Shown in pieces: positions 35,701-44,480 of a stretch of 64,000 nt of DNA (position 1 is its first letter; each line of letters begins with the position of its first letter). The notes below the pieces were generated by a model, which saw only the letters and a program-made list of their open reading frames with translations, had not been told where the DNA came from and made no database searches. Location: contig NC_066849.1 of assembly GCF_001640805.2 (NCBI RefSeq), positions 24,488,250 to 24,552,249 on the forward strand, given 5' to 3'. Made by a program: the position numbers and the translations under genes. The DNA is from Lates calcarifer. Its lineage: Eukaryota > Chordata > Actinopteri > Centropomidae.

Positions 35701-38484
35701 GAGATATGCACAACTGACTCTAACTGATGACTTTCAGAGTGACTGGGTACTGTTAACACATTATATCAACTGTTTTTTGACAACATGTCACCAGATTTTA
35801 AAATTGATGATTTGAGAAAATGTCTTTTGCTCTTTCCTTTTATCCTCGACGTCACACTCACGTCTACACACACTGACTATTCTCAGTGTGATGTTGGAGT
35901 GTTAGAATGGCTGGCTGGTTCAAAGCACTGGTGAAAAAACTGATATGAAACTGACAAACACCACAGCTGAAGTTTTCTACAGACTTTCTATATGGCTTTT
36001 TATGCTTACCATACATGTACTTAGTGAGTGATAGAGTACAATACACTGAAGGAAACATAATATTGTTATGACATCTGACAACATAAAGGTGTTCATTGAC
36101 TTGCAAATGTCACTGTACACAGGTGTTTTGCTTGTATGTATGCACTTGTAGCATTATCATCTGCAATGCATATTATCACAGCAGCTTTGCCATTTCTGTG
36201 CCAATTTCTGATCCCAATTAGAGTGTAAAGAGGGTTTTGTTACAATGTTGAATCAAACCAAATTCCATTTGAATATATTGTATCAGATCAAACAAAAGTG
36301 ATCAGACTCTACCTGTCCTGTGCTGAAGAGCTTCCAGTTATTTGAAGCAGTTATCAAATCAGAGAGCTTCACATCCAAATTATCAAAGTCTTCATTGTCT
36401 GTGTTGAAGAGAAAAGATTTTATTATAGCAAAAGTTATAGCAAATTACCTCCATTTTTGTGTCTCGAACCTTTGGTAAGGGGTCAGTAACAAACACTGGC
36501 TGTATAGGAATGAGAAATGGTCCTCCAGTAGTACAGAGGTAGGCACTTATTTTGAAATACTTAAATGTGCTTCACAGATTTCTGGTTTGTGAAGTTGTGG
36601 GAAAGAAATTTGGCTGACTTTTAATGACTTTAATCCAATATTGATCATTAAAGTTGAAATTGCCTATGCTGCACATACTATGCAGCCCAGCAATTATTTA
36701 GTCAAACAACTGTTTGGACAACTGTTTTTTTCCCCTCAAAAATGTGTTTTTAAATGTAAATTACTTATACATGCACCATTGTTTCTCCTAAATTAATTTA
36801 GCAGCTGCACACAGCCATAATAACAAAACTGCTAACTCTGCTGGAGAACAAAAATGAATTCAGAAATGTGACAGATGTGAAACAAAGAAAGTGAAAGACT
36901 GATTAACGTCATTATATTCTTGTCATCTGGTCCATCTGCTCCTTTCTTCACAAACAACCTGAGGAATTTTGATTTACTAGTTTGTGTCTTTGAATAAAAA
37001 CAACATTTTGCTACTTCTATAGTGCTAGTCGCTAACTCTCATCGCTCTAGATTGAATAATGTATCAGAAACACGTTTTAAAATCAGATTTTATGTTGTTA
37101 AACATCTTATGAAAAGCCCAGAAGACATATTATCTTTATCAGCCTCTCACTAAATGTAATTAGATTTTTCATGAAATGCAACATTATTTTTTTCTTTGTC
37201 AAGTGCCTTCATAAATTCTTATAAGTCAAAATACCTGTCATGCAGTCAATTACCATATTTGTGTTTCTGAGCAAAATGAAAAATGTTAAGTAAATATTTG
37301 GAGTTTAATTTCATAGAAATGTTTGTATTCACAGTAAATCTTACATATTCCTTTGTCTCCATTGCAGACCCTTCAGCTACTGGCTGAACTACATCCTCTC
37401 TATCATGTACTGCAGCGAGAACAACCACATTGGCTCCTACGTGGAGGAGACCCGCAGCTGCTCCTGCCCATACGAGCACCCTCCCTGCCAGGGGGTGATT
37501 CCTTGCGTGGTGGGTGAGGGCACATCCTGTGCCTCCTGCTCCTATGAGAACCGCTCCCGCTGCGCCACCTGCAACCACGGTTACATGCTTAGCCAGGGCG
37601 TGTGCCGCAACGAGGTGCCCGACTCCACTGACCACTACATCGGTTTTGAGACAGACCTGCAGGACCTGGAGCTGCGTTACCTTCTGCAGAAACGTGACAA
37701 CCGCATCAGCATCCACGGGATCTTTGTCAGTAATGACGTCAGGCTGAATAATTGGTTCGACCCGTCGTGGAGGAAGAGGATGCTGCTGACTCTGAAAAGT
37801 AATAAATATAAGTCAAACCATGTCCACATGCTCCTGGGGATGTCTCTACAGATCTGCCTTACCAAGAACAGCACTCTGGACCCCATGCTATCTGTCTATA
37901 TCAATCCATTTGGGGGAAGCCATTCAGAGAGTTGGATCATGCCCATTGACCAGAACAACTACCCAGACTGGGAGAGGACTAAATTAGACCTTCCCTATGA
38001 CTGTTACAATTGGACTTTGACTTTGGGCAACAAGTGGAAAACATTTTTTGAGACAGTCCACTTCTATCTTCGGAGCCGGATCAGGGGGCCCTCCACTAAC
38101 GGAAATGGAACTGTATATTATGAACCCTTGGAGTACCTAGAACCGGGGCGAAATCTAGGCTACATGAAGATCAACAGCATCCAGGTGTACGGCTATAGTA
38201 TGCACTTTGACCCAGAGGCGATCCAGGATTTGATTTTACAGCTGGACTACCCATATACTCAGGGATCACAGGACTCTGCCCTGCTGCAGCTGCTGGAGAT
38301 CCGGGATCGGGTCAACAGGCTTTCACCACCCGGAGCTCAGCCTCTGGACCTCTTCTCCTGTCTGCTACGGCACCGGCTCAAACTGTCCACCACAGACGTT
38401 GCCAGGATCCAGGCAGCACTGCAGACTTTCACTGCCAAGCAGCCCAATTCGATGGAATACGAAACAACCAAATTATGTAGCTAA
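14523..38484 (+). CDS. brinp3: BRINP-family protein (BRINP2/3 clade), 3' six coding exons; 5' coding exons absent
   Basis: Joined exons are 14523-14713, 16273-16457, 28348-28453, 28898-29135, 32853-33075 and 37368-38484, giving about 685 codons to the TAA. Human BRINP3 is about 766 residues, so about 80 N-terminal residues are missing. I looked for the expected upstream exon (FDWL...RGPFH-type motif) in 1-14522 and did not find it. Visible in order: the MACPF segment with YGTHFL, a conserved [12 protein letters not shown] block, a [10 protein letters not shown] block, a cysteine-rich segment, a charged helical segment, a second cysteine-rich EGF-like segment, and a long conserved C-terminal domain ending in KLCS. 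Family knowledge: BRINPs are secretory-pathway neuronal glycoproteins that restrain cell-cycle progression and affect neural development; no pore-forming activity is established. Paralogue choice is uncertain. VDKRKLS, the THF/RRPSL region and the C-terminal domain resemble BRINP3, while [13 protein letters not shown] and GEG..CA.C resemble BRINP2. Teleosts carry brinp2, brinp3a.1, brinp3a.2 and brinp3b. A single-base frameshift interrupts exon four. Confidence 0.93.
15484..15740 (+). repeat. Dispersed teleost repeat, copy 2 ('TTAGCATAAAG' family)
   Basis: It begins AATAATTCAACATGTTGGGA and runs through GCTTAGCATAAAGAATTGAA, GGGGAAACAGCTAAACTG and CTAGCATCTCTGTAGCATGC to TTAACATGTTATACATC. 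It has the same orientation as copy 1 at 6003-6345, shares the central blocks and includes more of the 5' part. It lies in the intron between the first two visible brinp exons. Confidence 0.6.
16206..16298 (+). repeat. Imperfect tandem duplication across a splice acceptor
   Basis: The stretch 16206-16249 closely resembles 16255-16298. Both start TTGTGTGTGTAT, continue through CA(C/T)AGGGGA(T/A)GAGTCAT, and then diverge. The second copy contains the true intron/exon boundary (exon start 16273). The first copy contains an equivalent AG at 16224-16225. Use of the first AG would add 47 nt and run into an in-frame TAA at 16237-16239. Confidence 0.7.
16273..16457 (+). CDS. brinp3: brinp exon, MACPF region (VDKRKLS to [10 protein letters not shown])
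   Basis: The exon opens with two bases completing the Gly codon from the preceding exon, then reads [14 protein letters not shown] and later [18 protein letters not shown], ending [11 protein letters not shown] in phase 0 at CAAG|GTAAAA. The NGT near its centre is a possible N-glycosylation site. The acceptor (tgtattcatag) has a GT-rich rather than pyrimidine-rich tract and is weak. A nearly identical stretch 47 bases upstream forms a competing acceptor (see the tandem duplication at 16206-16298). Confidence 0.93.
16458..28347 (+). other. Large brinp intron (about 11.9 kb)
   Basis: It runs from the donor GTAAAA to the acceptor TTTAG. I saw no exon, RNA gene or recognisable repeat of size inside, only short low-complexity runs such as a TC run near 24033-24048. 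Regulatory elements cannot be judged without comparison to other fish. Confidence 0.7.
28348..28453 (+). CDS. brinp3: brinp exon, [10 protein letters not shown] block
   Basis: This short exon starts after tcctccctttag in phase 0 and reads [20 protein letters not shown], then [14 protein letters not shown]. This is the most strongly conserved block of BRINP2/3 proteins. It ends with one base of a Gly codon at CAAG|GTTGGC. That donor is weaker than the others because position +3 is T, but the phase matches the next exon exactly. The preceding intron, about 11.9 kb, is the largest in the window. Confidence 0.93.
28898..29135 (+). CDS. brinp3: brinp exon, cysteine-rich segment, with one-base frameshift
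   Basis: After ttgtcacag the frame gives [20 protein letters not shown] and then a cysteine-rich run ending NDCWCQCS at 29022. Continuing in the same frame gives CGLPTV and a TAA at 29041-29043. If base 29023 (T) is skipped, the frame reads [20 protein letters not shown], then LQIRDSW and FEES, to the donor TCAG|GTCAGT. That is exactly the length and pattern the family expects (CQCSxxxPxCNCP). The exon is 238 nt, whereas 237 keeps the reading frame with both neighbours. The intron before it is only 444 nt. The defect may be an assembly or sequencing indel or a true null allele; conservation of all other exons favours a recent event or an error. Confidence 0.9.
29136..32852 (+). other. brinp intron (about 3.7 kb)
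   Basis: It contains the hairpin at 29413-29472. Otherwise it is AT-rich unique sequence without coding signal. Confidence 0.75.
29413..29472. repeat. Near-perfect inverted repeat / hairpin, 27-bp arms, 5-nt loop
   Basis: The left arm 29413-29440 and right arm 29446-29472 are reverse complements except for one extra A in the left arm. The loop is GAAAT. The repeat lies in the brinp intron, 280 bases after the frameshifted exon, so it would be present in the pre-mRNA. It could be a tiny foldback element, a hairpin RNA or a replication-slippage product. Confidence 0.8.
32853..33075 (+). CDS. brinp3: brinp exon, helical charged segment ([11 protein letters not shown])
   Basis: The acceptor is gcttgccttccag. 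Two bases complete an Asp codon, then [20 protein letters not shown], a YFWTME motif, and a Gln/Leu-rich run ([20 protein letters not shown]) that looks alpha-helical, then [12 protein letters not shown] is a potential N-glycosylation site. The exon ends AGAG|GTGAGA with the Arg codon split in phase 2. The segment joins the two cysteine-rich regions of BRINP proteins. Confidence 0.93.
33076..37367 (+). other. brinp intron (about 4.3 kb)
   Basis: It contains the GT microsatellite at 33134. A GC-richer block at 35570-35700 ends in a donor-like CTGGAG|GTGAGA but has stops in the + frames, so no exon is called. Confidence 0.7.
33134..33151. repeat. Microsatellite (GT)8-9
   Basis: A GT run about 60 bases after the donor of the exon ending at 33075. 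Confidence 0.8.
37368..38484 (+). CDS. brinp3: brinp terminal coding exon, EGF-like cysteines and C-terminal domain
   Basis: The acceptor is ttgtctccattgcag. The exon completes the Arg codon and reads [19 protein letters not shown], then a cysteine-rich segment to [12 protein letters not shown] (about residues 328-393 of the visible protein), then [20 protein letters not shown]. The C-terminal domain follows, with [30 protein letters not shown], a [19 protein letters not shown] block, [20 protein letters not shown] and the final TTKLCS before TAA at 38482-38484. Sequons NRS, NST, NWT and NGT are potential N-glycans. This single large exon holds over half of the protein, as is usual for the family. 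It is GC-richer than its surroundings. Confidence 0.96.
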
Positions 38485-38916
38485 TAAGTGGGCAGGCGGC
38501 CAGGTGCACAGATGGCAGAGCAGTTATCACACAGGCCTGATGATGGTTAAGAGCAATTCTGGAGCTGTGCAAGGGACATTTGGGGGACATTTTTTGTTGT
38601 CGTCATGGATCTCAAGAGTGCGTTTGAGATTCTCATGTCAGCTTTTCGTATAAATTTGTACAACATCGTAGAATTAAGGAGGATTTCACCAAACTTGCCT
38701 CATAGCTTTTTCTTTCTCTCCTGATGAAAAAATAACTTTGACAGTTGATAATATAAATTTAAAGCTCTGCCATCACTGATATGTTGCCAGTGTGCTAACG
38801 TTTGTAGATTGCACAAATCTGAATCACTCACATACGTAAACAAAAGCTTTTGCTGATGAAGTATTACTCAAGCAATGTAATCATCTCACACATATAAACA
38901 TTTCAACACCAGCATG

Positions 38917-39022
38917 TTTTTCTTTTTTTCCTTTTCTTTTTCTCTTTTTTTTAACATTTTATTTATTCATTTTATTTTTTATTTATTTTTATTTTTTGGT
39001 TTCTTTGTTTATTGTGTATTTT
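38917..39022 (+). promoter_or_regulatory. U-rich tract with AUUUA motifs in the 3' UTR
   Basis: A strongly T-rich tract of about 100 bases contains several overlapping ATTTA pentamers (around 38959-38996) in TTTATTTATT contexts. If transcribed, it would form an AU-rich element of the type that governs mRNA stability. It could instead be simple low-complexity drift. Confidence 0.35.
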
Positions 39023-39368
39023 TCTCTCTGATCACATTTACTTTCCAGTAAATATAAATACTTGTGTTAATACCATGGCCCTGTCTTTCAGCCTGGGAAA
39101 TGATGGGCACCTCATTGTTCTTAGCTTTCCATACAGCAACAAACTCACTTCTTTTTTTTAAACTCTACTACACAGTTTTGTAAGAAATAAATGAAACAAA
39201 GTGATTAAATAGATGCTGTATTATTCTGAGATTTGCTGAGAAAAAAAATTACGCCATTATCACAATATATGTTACATGTGCTTTTATTTTTATAATGCTG
39301 TTGTTTGTGAAACAAAAGTTACAAAAACACTGTCTATAAAATGTATAATACAATTTGTTAATACACTA

Positions 39369-39374
39369 AATAAA
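39369..39374 (+). terminator. Best candidate poly(A) signal (AATAAA)
   Basis: A canonical hexamer with a GT-rich downstream element within about 30 bases. It sits in the loop of a 12-bp inverted repeat (39327-39338 and 39395-39406). Confidence 0.45.
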
Positions 39375-39501
39375 ATACATTTTTATGTGTGGTCTATAGA
39401 CAGTGTATGTTTCATGTACAGTTTGTGACTCACATATAATTACCAAAAAGACCCTGTACAGACATTTGCAGCTGTGCTTAAAAAGCATAGGTGTAAATAA
39501 A

Positions 39502-39690
39502 GCTGCAATGATTCATTGATGAATCAGTTAGGTGACTGACAATTAATGAAAATTAATCAGAAGCTATTTTGACAATAGGTTAATTGTTTTAGACATTTCA
39601 AACAAAAATGCCAAAATTCTCTGGTTTCAGTTCCTCCATAAGGATTTGATATTTTTCTCTTTCATACTAGGAAATCATCTTTATATTGTG
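39502..39690 (+). repeat. Diverged fragment of a non-autonomous dispersed element
   Basis: It starts AGCTGCAATGATTCATTGAT, then has AATTAATCAGAAGCTATTTT, GGTTAATTGTTTTAGACATT and AAAATGCCAAAATTCTCTGG. This is the block order of a very common percomorph element whose ends are rich in GATTAATCGATTA. Only the first half is visible, and no matching terminal inverted repeat is found nearby. Confidence 0.55.
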
Positions 39691-42600
39691 ATCTTCAATA
39701 ACATTACCTCTTTAAAGCTGAATTAATATTTATTTGTTGTCACAGTTCCAAATCCTTAAAAAAGAACCAATCCAAATTGAGTTTGGGATACTGTGTGTAT
39801 AGAGTAAAGTTAAAATAAAGTTTCTGTTTTTTAAAACAGCAGAACCAGAACCACATTTTGACAGGCCACAGTAGGAAAACCACAGGTGCTAACAATGAAA
39901 GTAATGTTGGCTGAATTCCATTAAGCTGCCTCAGTTTCAGTGTCCTGGTACTGTCACTGCTGGCTCAGTGTCATGTTGTCATGGTTTAGTAGGACACTTG
40001 AATAGAAGAGAGCCATCGTTGATGCTATAAGTAACACCTGTGCTTTTCCATCTCTACTATAACAAGTCATAATGTTGGCAGGTGAAAAAGGCCTATTCAT
40101 CATTTTGAACACTAAACTTTATAAACTATACTTGTATCATAAGAACAGACTACAGTGGATTTGAATGAACAATTTATTTGATATGAAAAAAGCTGAATAT
40201 CAGGAAGTACTGACTTCATAAAAAGTGACTATATCCACGTGTGCTTAGTGCTTTGTTTTTAGCAGAATGTCCGTACCCGTGCATTGTCCACAACTACCTC
40301 CTCATTACTAATTTTGTTCAGTACAAGAATGTAGCACTTCTTTCTTGACTGCAAAAACGGTTTGTTTCACACATCTAGCCAGTTAGTGAGACATGTTGCT
40401 TAAGCTGTTACGTCTTTAATATAGATTTAGTTATTTGAATATTTTAACCAAGGCAAAGCAGAAAGGAAAGGGAATGTTGAATCAAAGATATTAAGTGCAA
40501 ATGCAATAATTTAGACAGCTGGCTCCTTTTGGAAGAAAATGCTAAATGCAGTGGTTGGTGAATATCATTATGAGCTATTCCACTCATCTTCAAAATTACA
40601 TCTCTGAATGACACCTTTTAACATACTTTCTTGAAAGCACATTACGCAGAAAAAATCATTTTATGAGTGAAACTGATTTTCTTTGGCCTTTCTGACCTCT
40701 TACCAAGCAATCAATCAAAAAAAATATTAGTTTTACTGGAAAAGAGTCAGTTGCTGAAATTTTACATGTAATGTCAGCTTTATCTGGCTTATTAAATACT
40801 CATTTATTCCTCTGAACATCAATCCAGCATATAGAACCTCTATATGATTAATACTGCCATGATACAATAGCAATTTAATGAGTTGGATACATGTCCAGCA
40901 TTTCTATATATGTGTGTGTGTGTCTGGTGTGACCGGATCACGTTTGGCTGATTTTTAGAATATGCAGTCATGCATATGGTGCTCTGTAGCAACAGCAAGA
41001 GAATTTCTGGGCTTTGGATCTCTTTTGGATTTGTGCTGATTGATGGCTGCTAGAGGCAGTGGGGAAGACACAGCATCAAAGCCCGTTATCTCAGGTGGTT
41101 CTCCCACTGGTTTGCAGTCTGTTGTAATTTGCGTGGGTTTATGTCTTACTCCAAGCCGTGAAATAAAAGCATCACACTTCGAGTCCCCCAAGTGATTTGT
41201 GCTATGCACGTAGTGTGCAGCTCTGACTGCACAACGCATAGCCAGTCTTTTACTCCTCTCTGATGTTTAACCATTTCATATGATGAAAGAAGGCAGTGTG
41301 GAAATGCAGGTTCAGAGACTCAAATTGCCAAGAGTATTCCCCATCACATGTTCAGGTAGCAATGATGCTATCTGCCAAGGATGTTAGAAAAATGCAAATC
41401 ACTCTTTCCTAGTAGAATGTTGGAATGAAAGGACAGATCAAGTTGAAATTACAAGTTGAATTTCAAAGACTTCTAAACCATAGTTTTTCCAAGACTGTGT
41501 TAACTGACATTACATCAGCATAAAAGAAAAACTTTTTTTTTTTTTTAAGTACAGAGTTGCTTGTAACATGTGTGTCAAATGTGTTCTAGCTTTAAGTAAT
41601 TCCTGTAAAATCATGATAAATTGCTGAACATATACTTTTGGGGTATAAATTTGCACTTTAGCTTAGTAATATGCCCTCGTGCCTGTTGGGATAGGCTGCA
41701 GCAGCACATTGTTGCATTTTGGAAGAACACTTTTGCCATTAAGCTAAGTTTGTGAGGAAAACATACACTTTTGGGGGTTAAATCAAATCTCACAAGCCCC
41801 AGTGGTTCATTCATTTCTTTTCTCATATCTGAGCTGAATCCCTGTGACATACTAATACTGTAATTACACCCAGCCAGCAGAGAATTTGCCCCCATCCAAC
41901 ATTTAATGGAACAGAGCGTAAGCCCCGTCATGCACCGGTGTATCTGGTGTTTTGCTTTTGTCATTATTTTTCTGCATAGTGATTTGGTTTGAAATTATCC
42001 ATGGATTACAACAATCAAAAGTAACGTCTGTGTGGAATGTTATCCATGACTCCATCTAAGTAAGAGAAAGCAAAGACTTTTATTTGGATTCCCACCAAAA
42101 ATTTGATATTTTCATTAAACCACATGCCCAAGTGAGAACAGGGAGGTAGGCATGAATTGATGCAAAAAGTAGAGTGGTCAAAGTGCAAGTCCAGTGTATA
42201 TGACAGACTTGAAAAACGGGACATATAATTGAAGGGTTAATGAGAACATTAAGTTCAGAAAAAGTGGTAGCCAAAGCAAAAATTCTCATTAGAGTGAATG
42301 AGAAGTCATTTATTATAAAGGCAACTGTTTTGCACTCCAAAGAATTTCAAAAGATAAGATTTCCTTTGACTTTTTGCTGCTTTGGTGATAAAGTCTCCAA
42401 CCTCTCATCAGACATTCAGACACGTATCTCACCGATGGCGGCTCAGTGATATTTGAGACATGACTAAATGATGTGGTGTTTATGTCTGCACTGATGGAAG
42501 TCAGATCTTGGCCTTGATATGAAAACAGTCTATTGAACTATTTAGCTTAGCCTACACACAGTCATTCCTTATCAATCTCTCTGCTTTCCAAACTAACAAA

Positions 42601-42916
42601 AATTTCATTCAAAGAAAAAGCTGATTTGCTTTAATATGCGAATACATATTTCAGTAATAGACCACTGTAGGCTTATTTCCTTAGAGTGCAAGGTTAAAAG
42701 AACTTAATTAATTACATAATATCAGCACTCAAAAAAAGTGAAGAGAAATTGATGCCATTCCAGATGTAATCTTATAGACTAATCCCCATGATTTCCAAAA
42801 CTGATGCCTTATATGCCTATGCCTCTGCCCTTAAAATAGAATTTAATCTGAATATAACTGAAATTATCAGCAGTTTAGAAAATCTTTTGTTTTTAAGATG
42901 TTTTATCTATAGCTAT

Positions 42917-42949
<33 letters not shown>

Positions 42950-42950
42950 C
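42917..42950. repeat. Microsatellite (AC)n-(AT)n
   Basis: About ten AC units run directly into about six AT units. Confidence 0.9.
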
Positions 42951-44079
42951 AGTATAGTATTAGTATATAGTTAGCATATATAGTTAGCATTTTCCTCCTC
43001 AAGAGACAGACATTCAGTGATTTGAGAGTAAAAATACTTCAACTATCAGCATGTGCTGCTTTGCTTTTATTGTTCAGCATTGTGTTGATTCTCCTCAGCT
43101 TGGTCCTAGCTTCAGTTCCCTACAGAGCAATCTGCAAGGCTCTTTGAAAACGTACTTCATAGTTCACCACACCAGCTGCAATCAGACACAATTCCCAATG
43201 TGACCCGCGAGTCGCAGCCCCTTTCTAGCAGAAAGAAAACACTCATAATGCTTTGATAGTGGCACTAAAACATAATGTTAAAGGATGAAAGTGAAAGAGC
43301 ACCGTCTACACAGAATGTGGTGGGTGAAGGTGACAACATTATCATCATCTCAATGCCAGATCCTGAGAGAAAACATTTCCTCAGAAACTTGAGGTAGGCA
43401 GTGAGATGTGTTGCCCTAGCCTGGCAGAGGCAGCCTATGACTTTTAGAGGAACTTGAGTGAAAAGATAAGAGAGTAATTCAGTTCAGTCAGTTCAGTCAC
43501 AATAAACGTCTGAAACATCACAAGGAGTTTTGAAGGTTATTGACATTCATGTGGCCTACCTACAACGTACTTGAGCTGAATATTTTGAGAACAAATGTTT
43601 AGGGGTATAAGTTATTTTTATGCACATTATGCTTCCTTGCCAGAGGGGGTAAGTGAATCTAATTTAGCGGCAATAAAACTAAATTAATGGACTACAAGCA
43701 TCGGAGCACATAAAGAACTAATTCCATCTGAAAGTAACATTAACACAGAGAATATGTAATTGCGAAAGGGGTCTATAAAAATTGTGATTTGGTCGGCCAA
43801 ATGCAAATGTGTCCCTCAATCAACTCTGCCAAGTTCTGTTCAGGCGTGGTGTGCAACTGGATCCGAGGCAAGCTTTCCCCCCAAATCATCAGATTTGAGT
43901 AAAGCCCTGAAGCGAGTGAAATATTTGAGATAATGGAGTAGAAAGATTAATCTCAATCTGACTTTGGACTTGGAAACAGCTTTAGGAATCACTGTACAAA
44001 CTGCAAACATTCCCACAGTTACTGCTATGCTGTGTTCATCCCATTGGTTGCCTTTAAAGATGCACTGAAATGAAAGGTG

Positions 44080-44480
44080 TTGCACATAGTGATGGATCCA
44101 CAGAGAGCTGTCAATTAATTCTCAGCTCTACTGAGCTTTTTAGTCTCTCAGCTCATAGTTGCGGTTTCTCAGCTCTCCACAACAACCTCCTTTCCAGTAA
44201 CAGAACGCTAACAAGCTCTGAAAAACCCACTCTACACACCAAACGCATAATGGTTGACAGACAAAGTTAGCACCTAGCAGGGATTGTTGCGGAACAGTTA
44301 GCCACTAAAGAGTGAGATACTTCCCTCATGAGTTGGTGAAGACCAAGCAGAGCTAAAAGGAGACCAAATATTGGACTTGCGTTCATCAGCTCACCTCAAA
44401 CACAACTCCAAAAGACTGATAATGTTGCCCTGTGTTTATGTGTAAAGTGGAAATTGGTTGCTAACACATGAGCTGCAACA
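44080..44480 (+). repeat. Possible dispersed repeat of unknown class
   Basis: The segment has ACCAAGCAGAGCTAAAAGGA, CAAATATTGGACTTGCGTTC and TTTATGTGTAAAGTGGAAAT, which I associate with a frequent fish repeat. No second copy is present in this window to confirm it. Confidence 0.3.

Larger units (their letters stand above)
38485..39395 (+). other. Probable 3' UTR of the brinp gene
   Basis: This is the non-coding stretch after the TAA. The AATAAA at 39186-39191 has poor downstream context. The one at 39369-39374 is followed by a U/GU-rich stretch (tttttatgtgtggtc), so cleavage just after about 39390 seems most likely and gives a UTR of about 0.9 kb. A third AATAAA at 39496-39501 borders a repeat. 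The assignment is inferred from signals, not from transcript data. Confidence 0.55.

Noticed and set aside
35420..35759. Overlapping minus-strand ORFs and a donor-like site in the last brinp intron
   Set aside because: The + frames contain several stops, no acceptor pairs with the donor, and the minus ORFs resemble nothing known.
37246..37716. Minus-strand ORF of 156 codons over the terminal brinp exon
   Set aside because: It is the antisense shadow of a GC-rich conserved coding exon. The Val/Ala/Gly-rich composition reflects reverse reading of the + strand codons.
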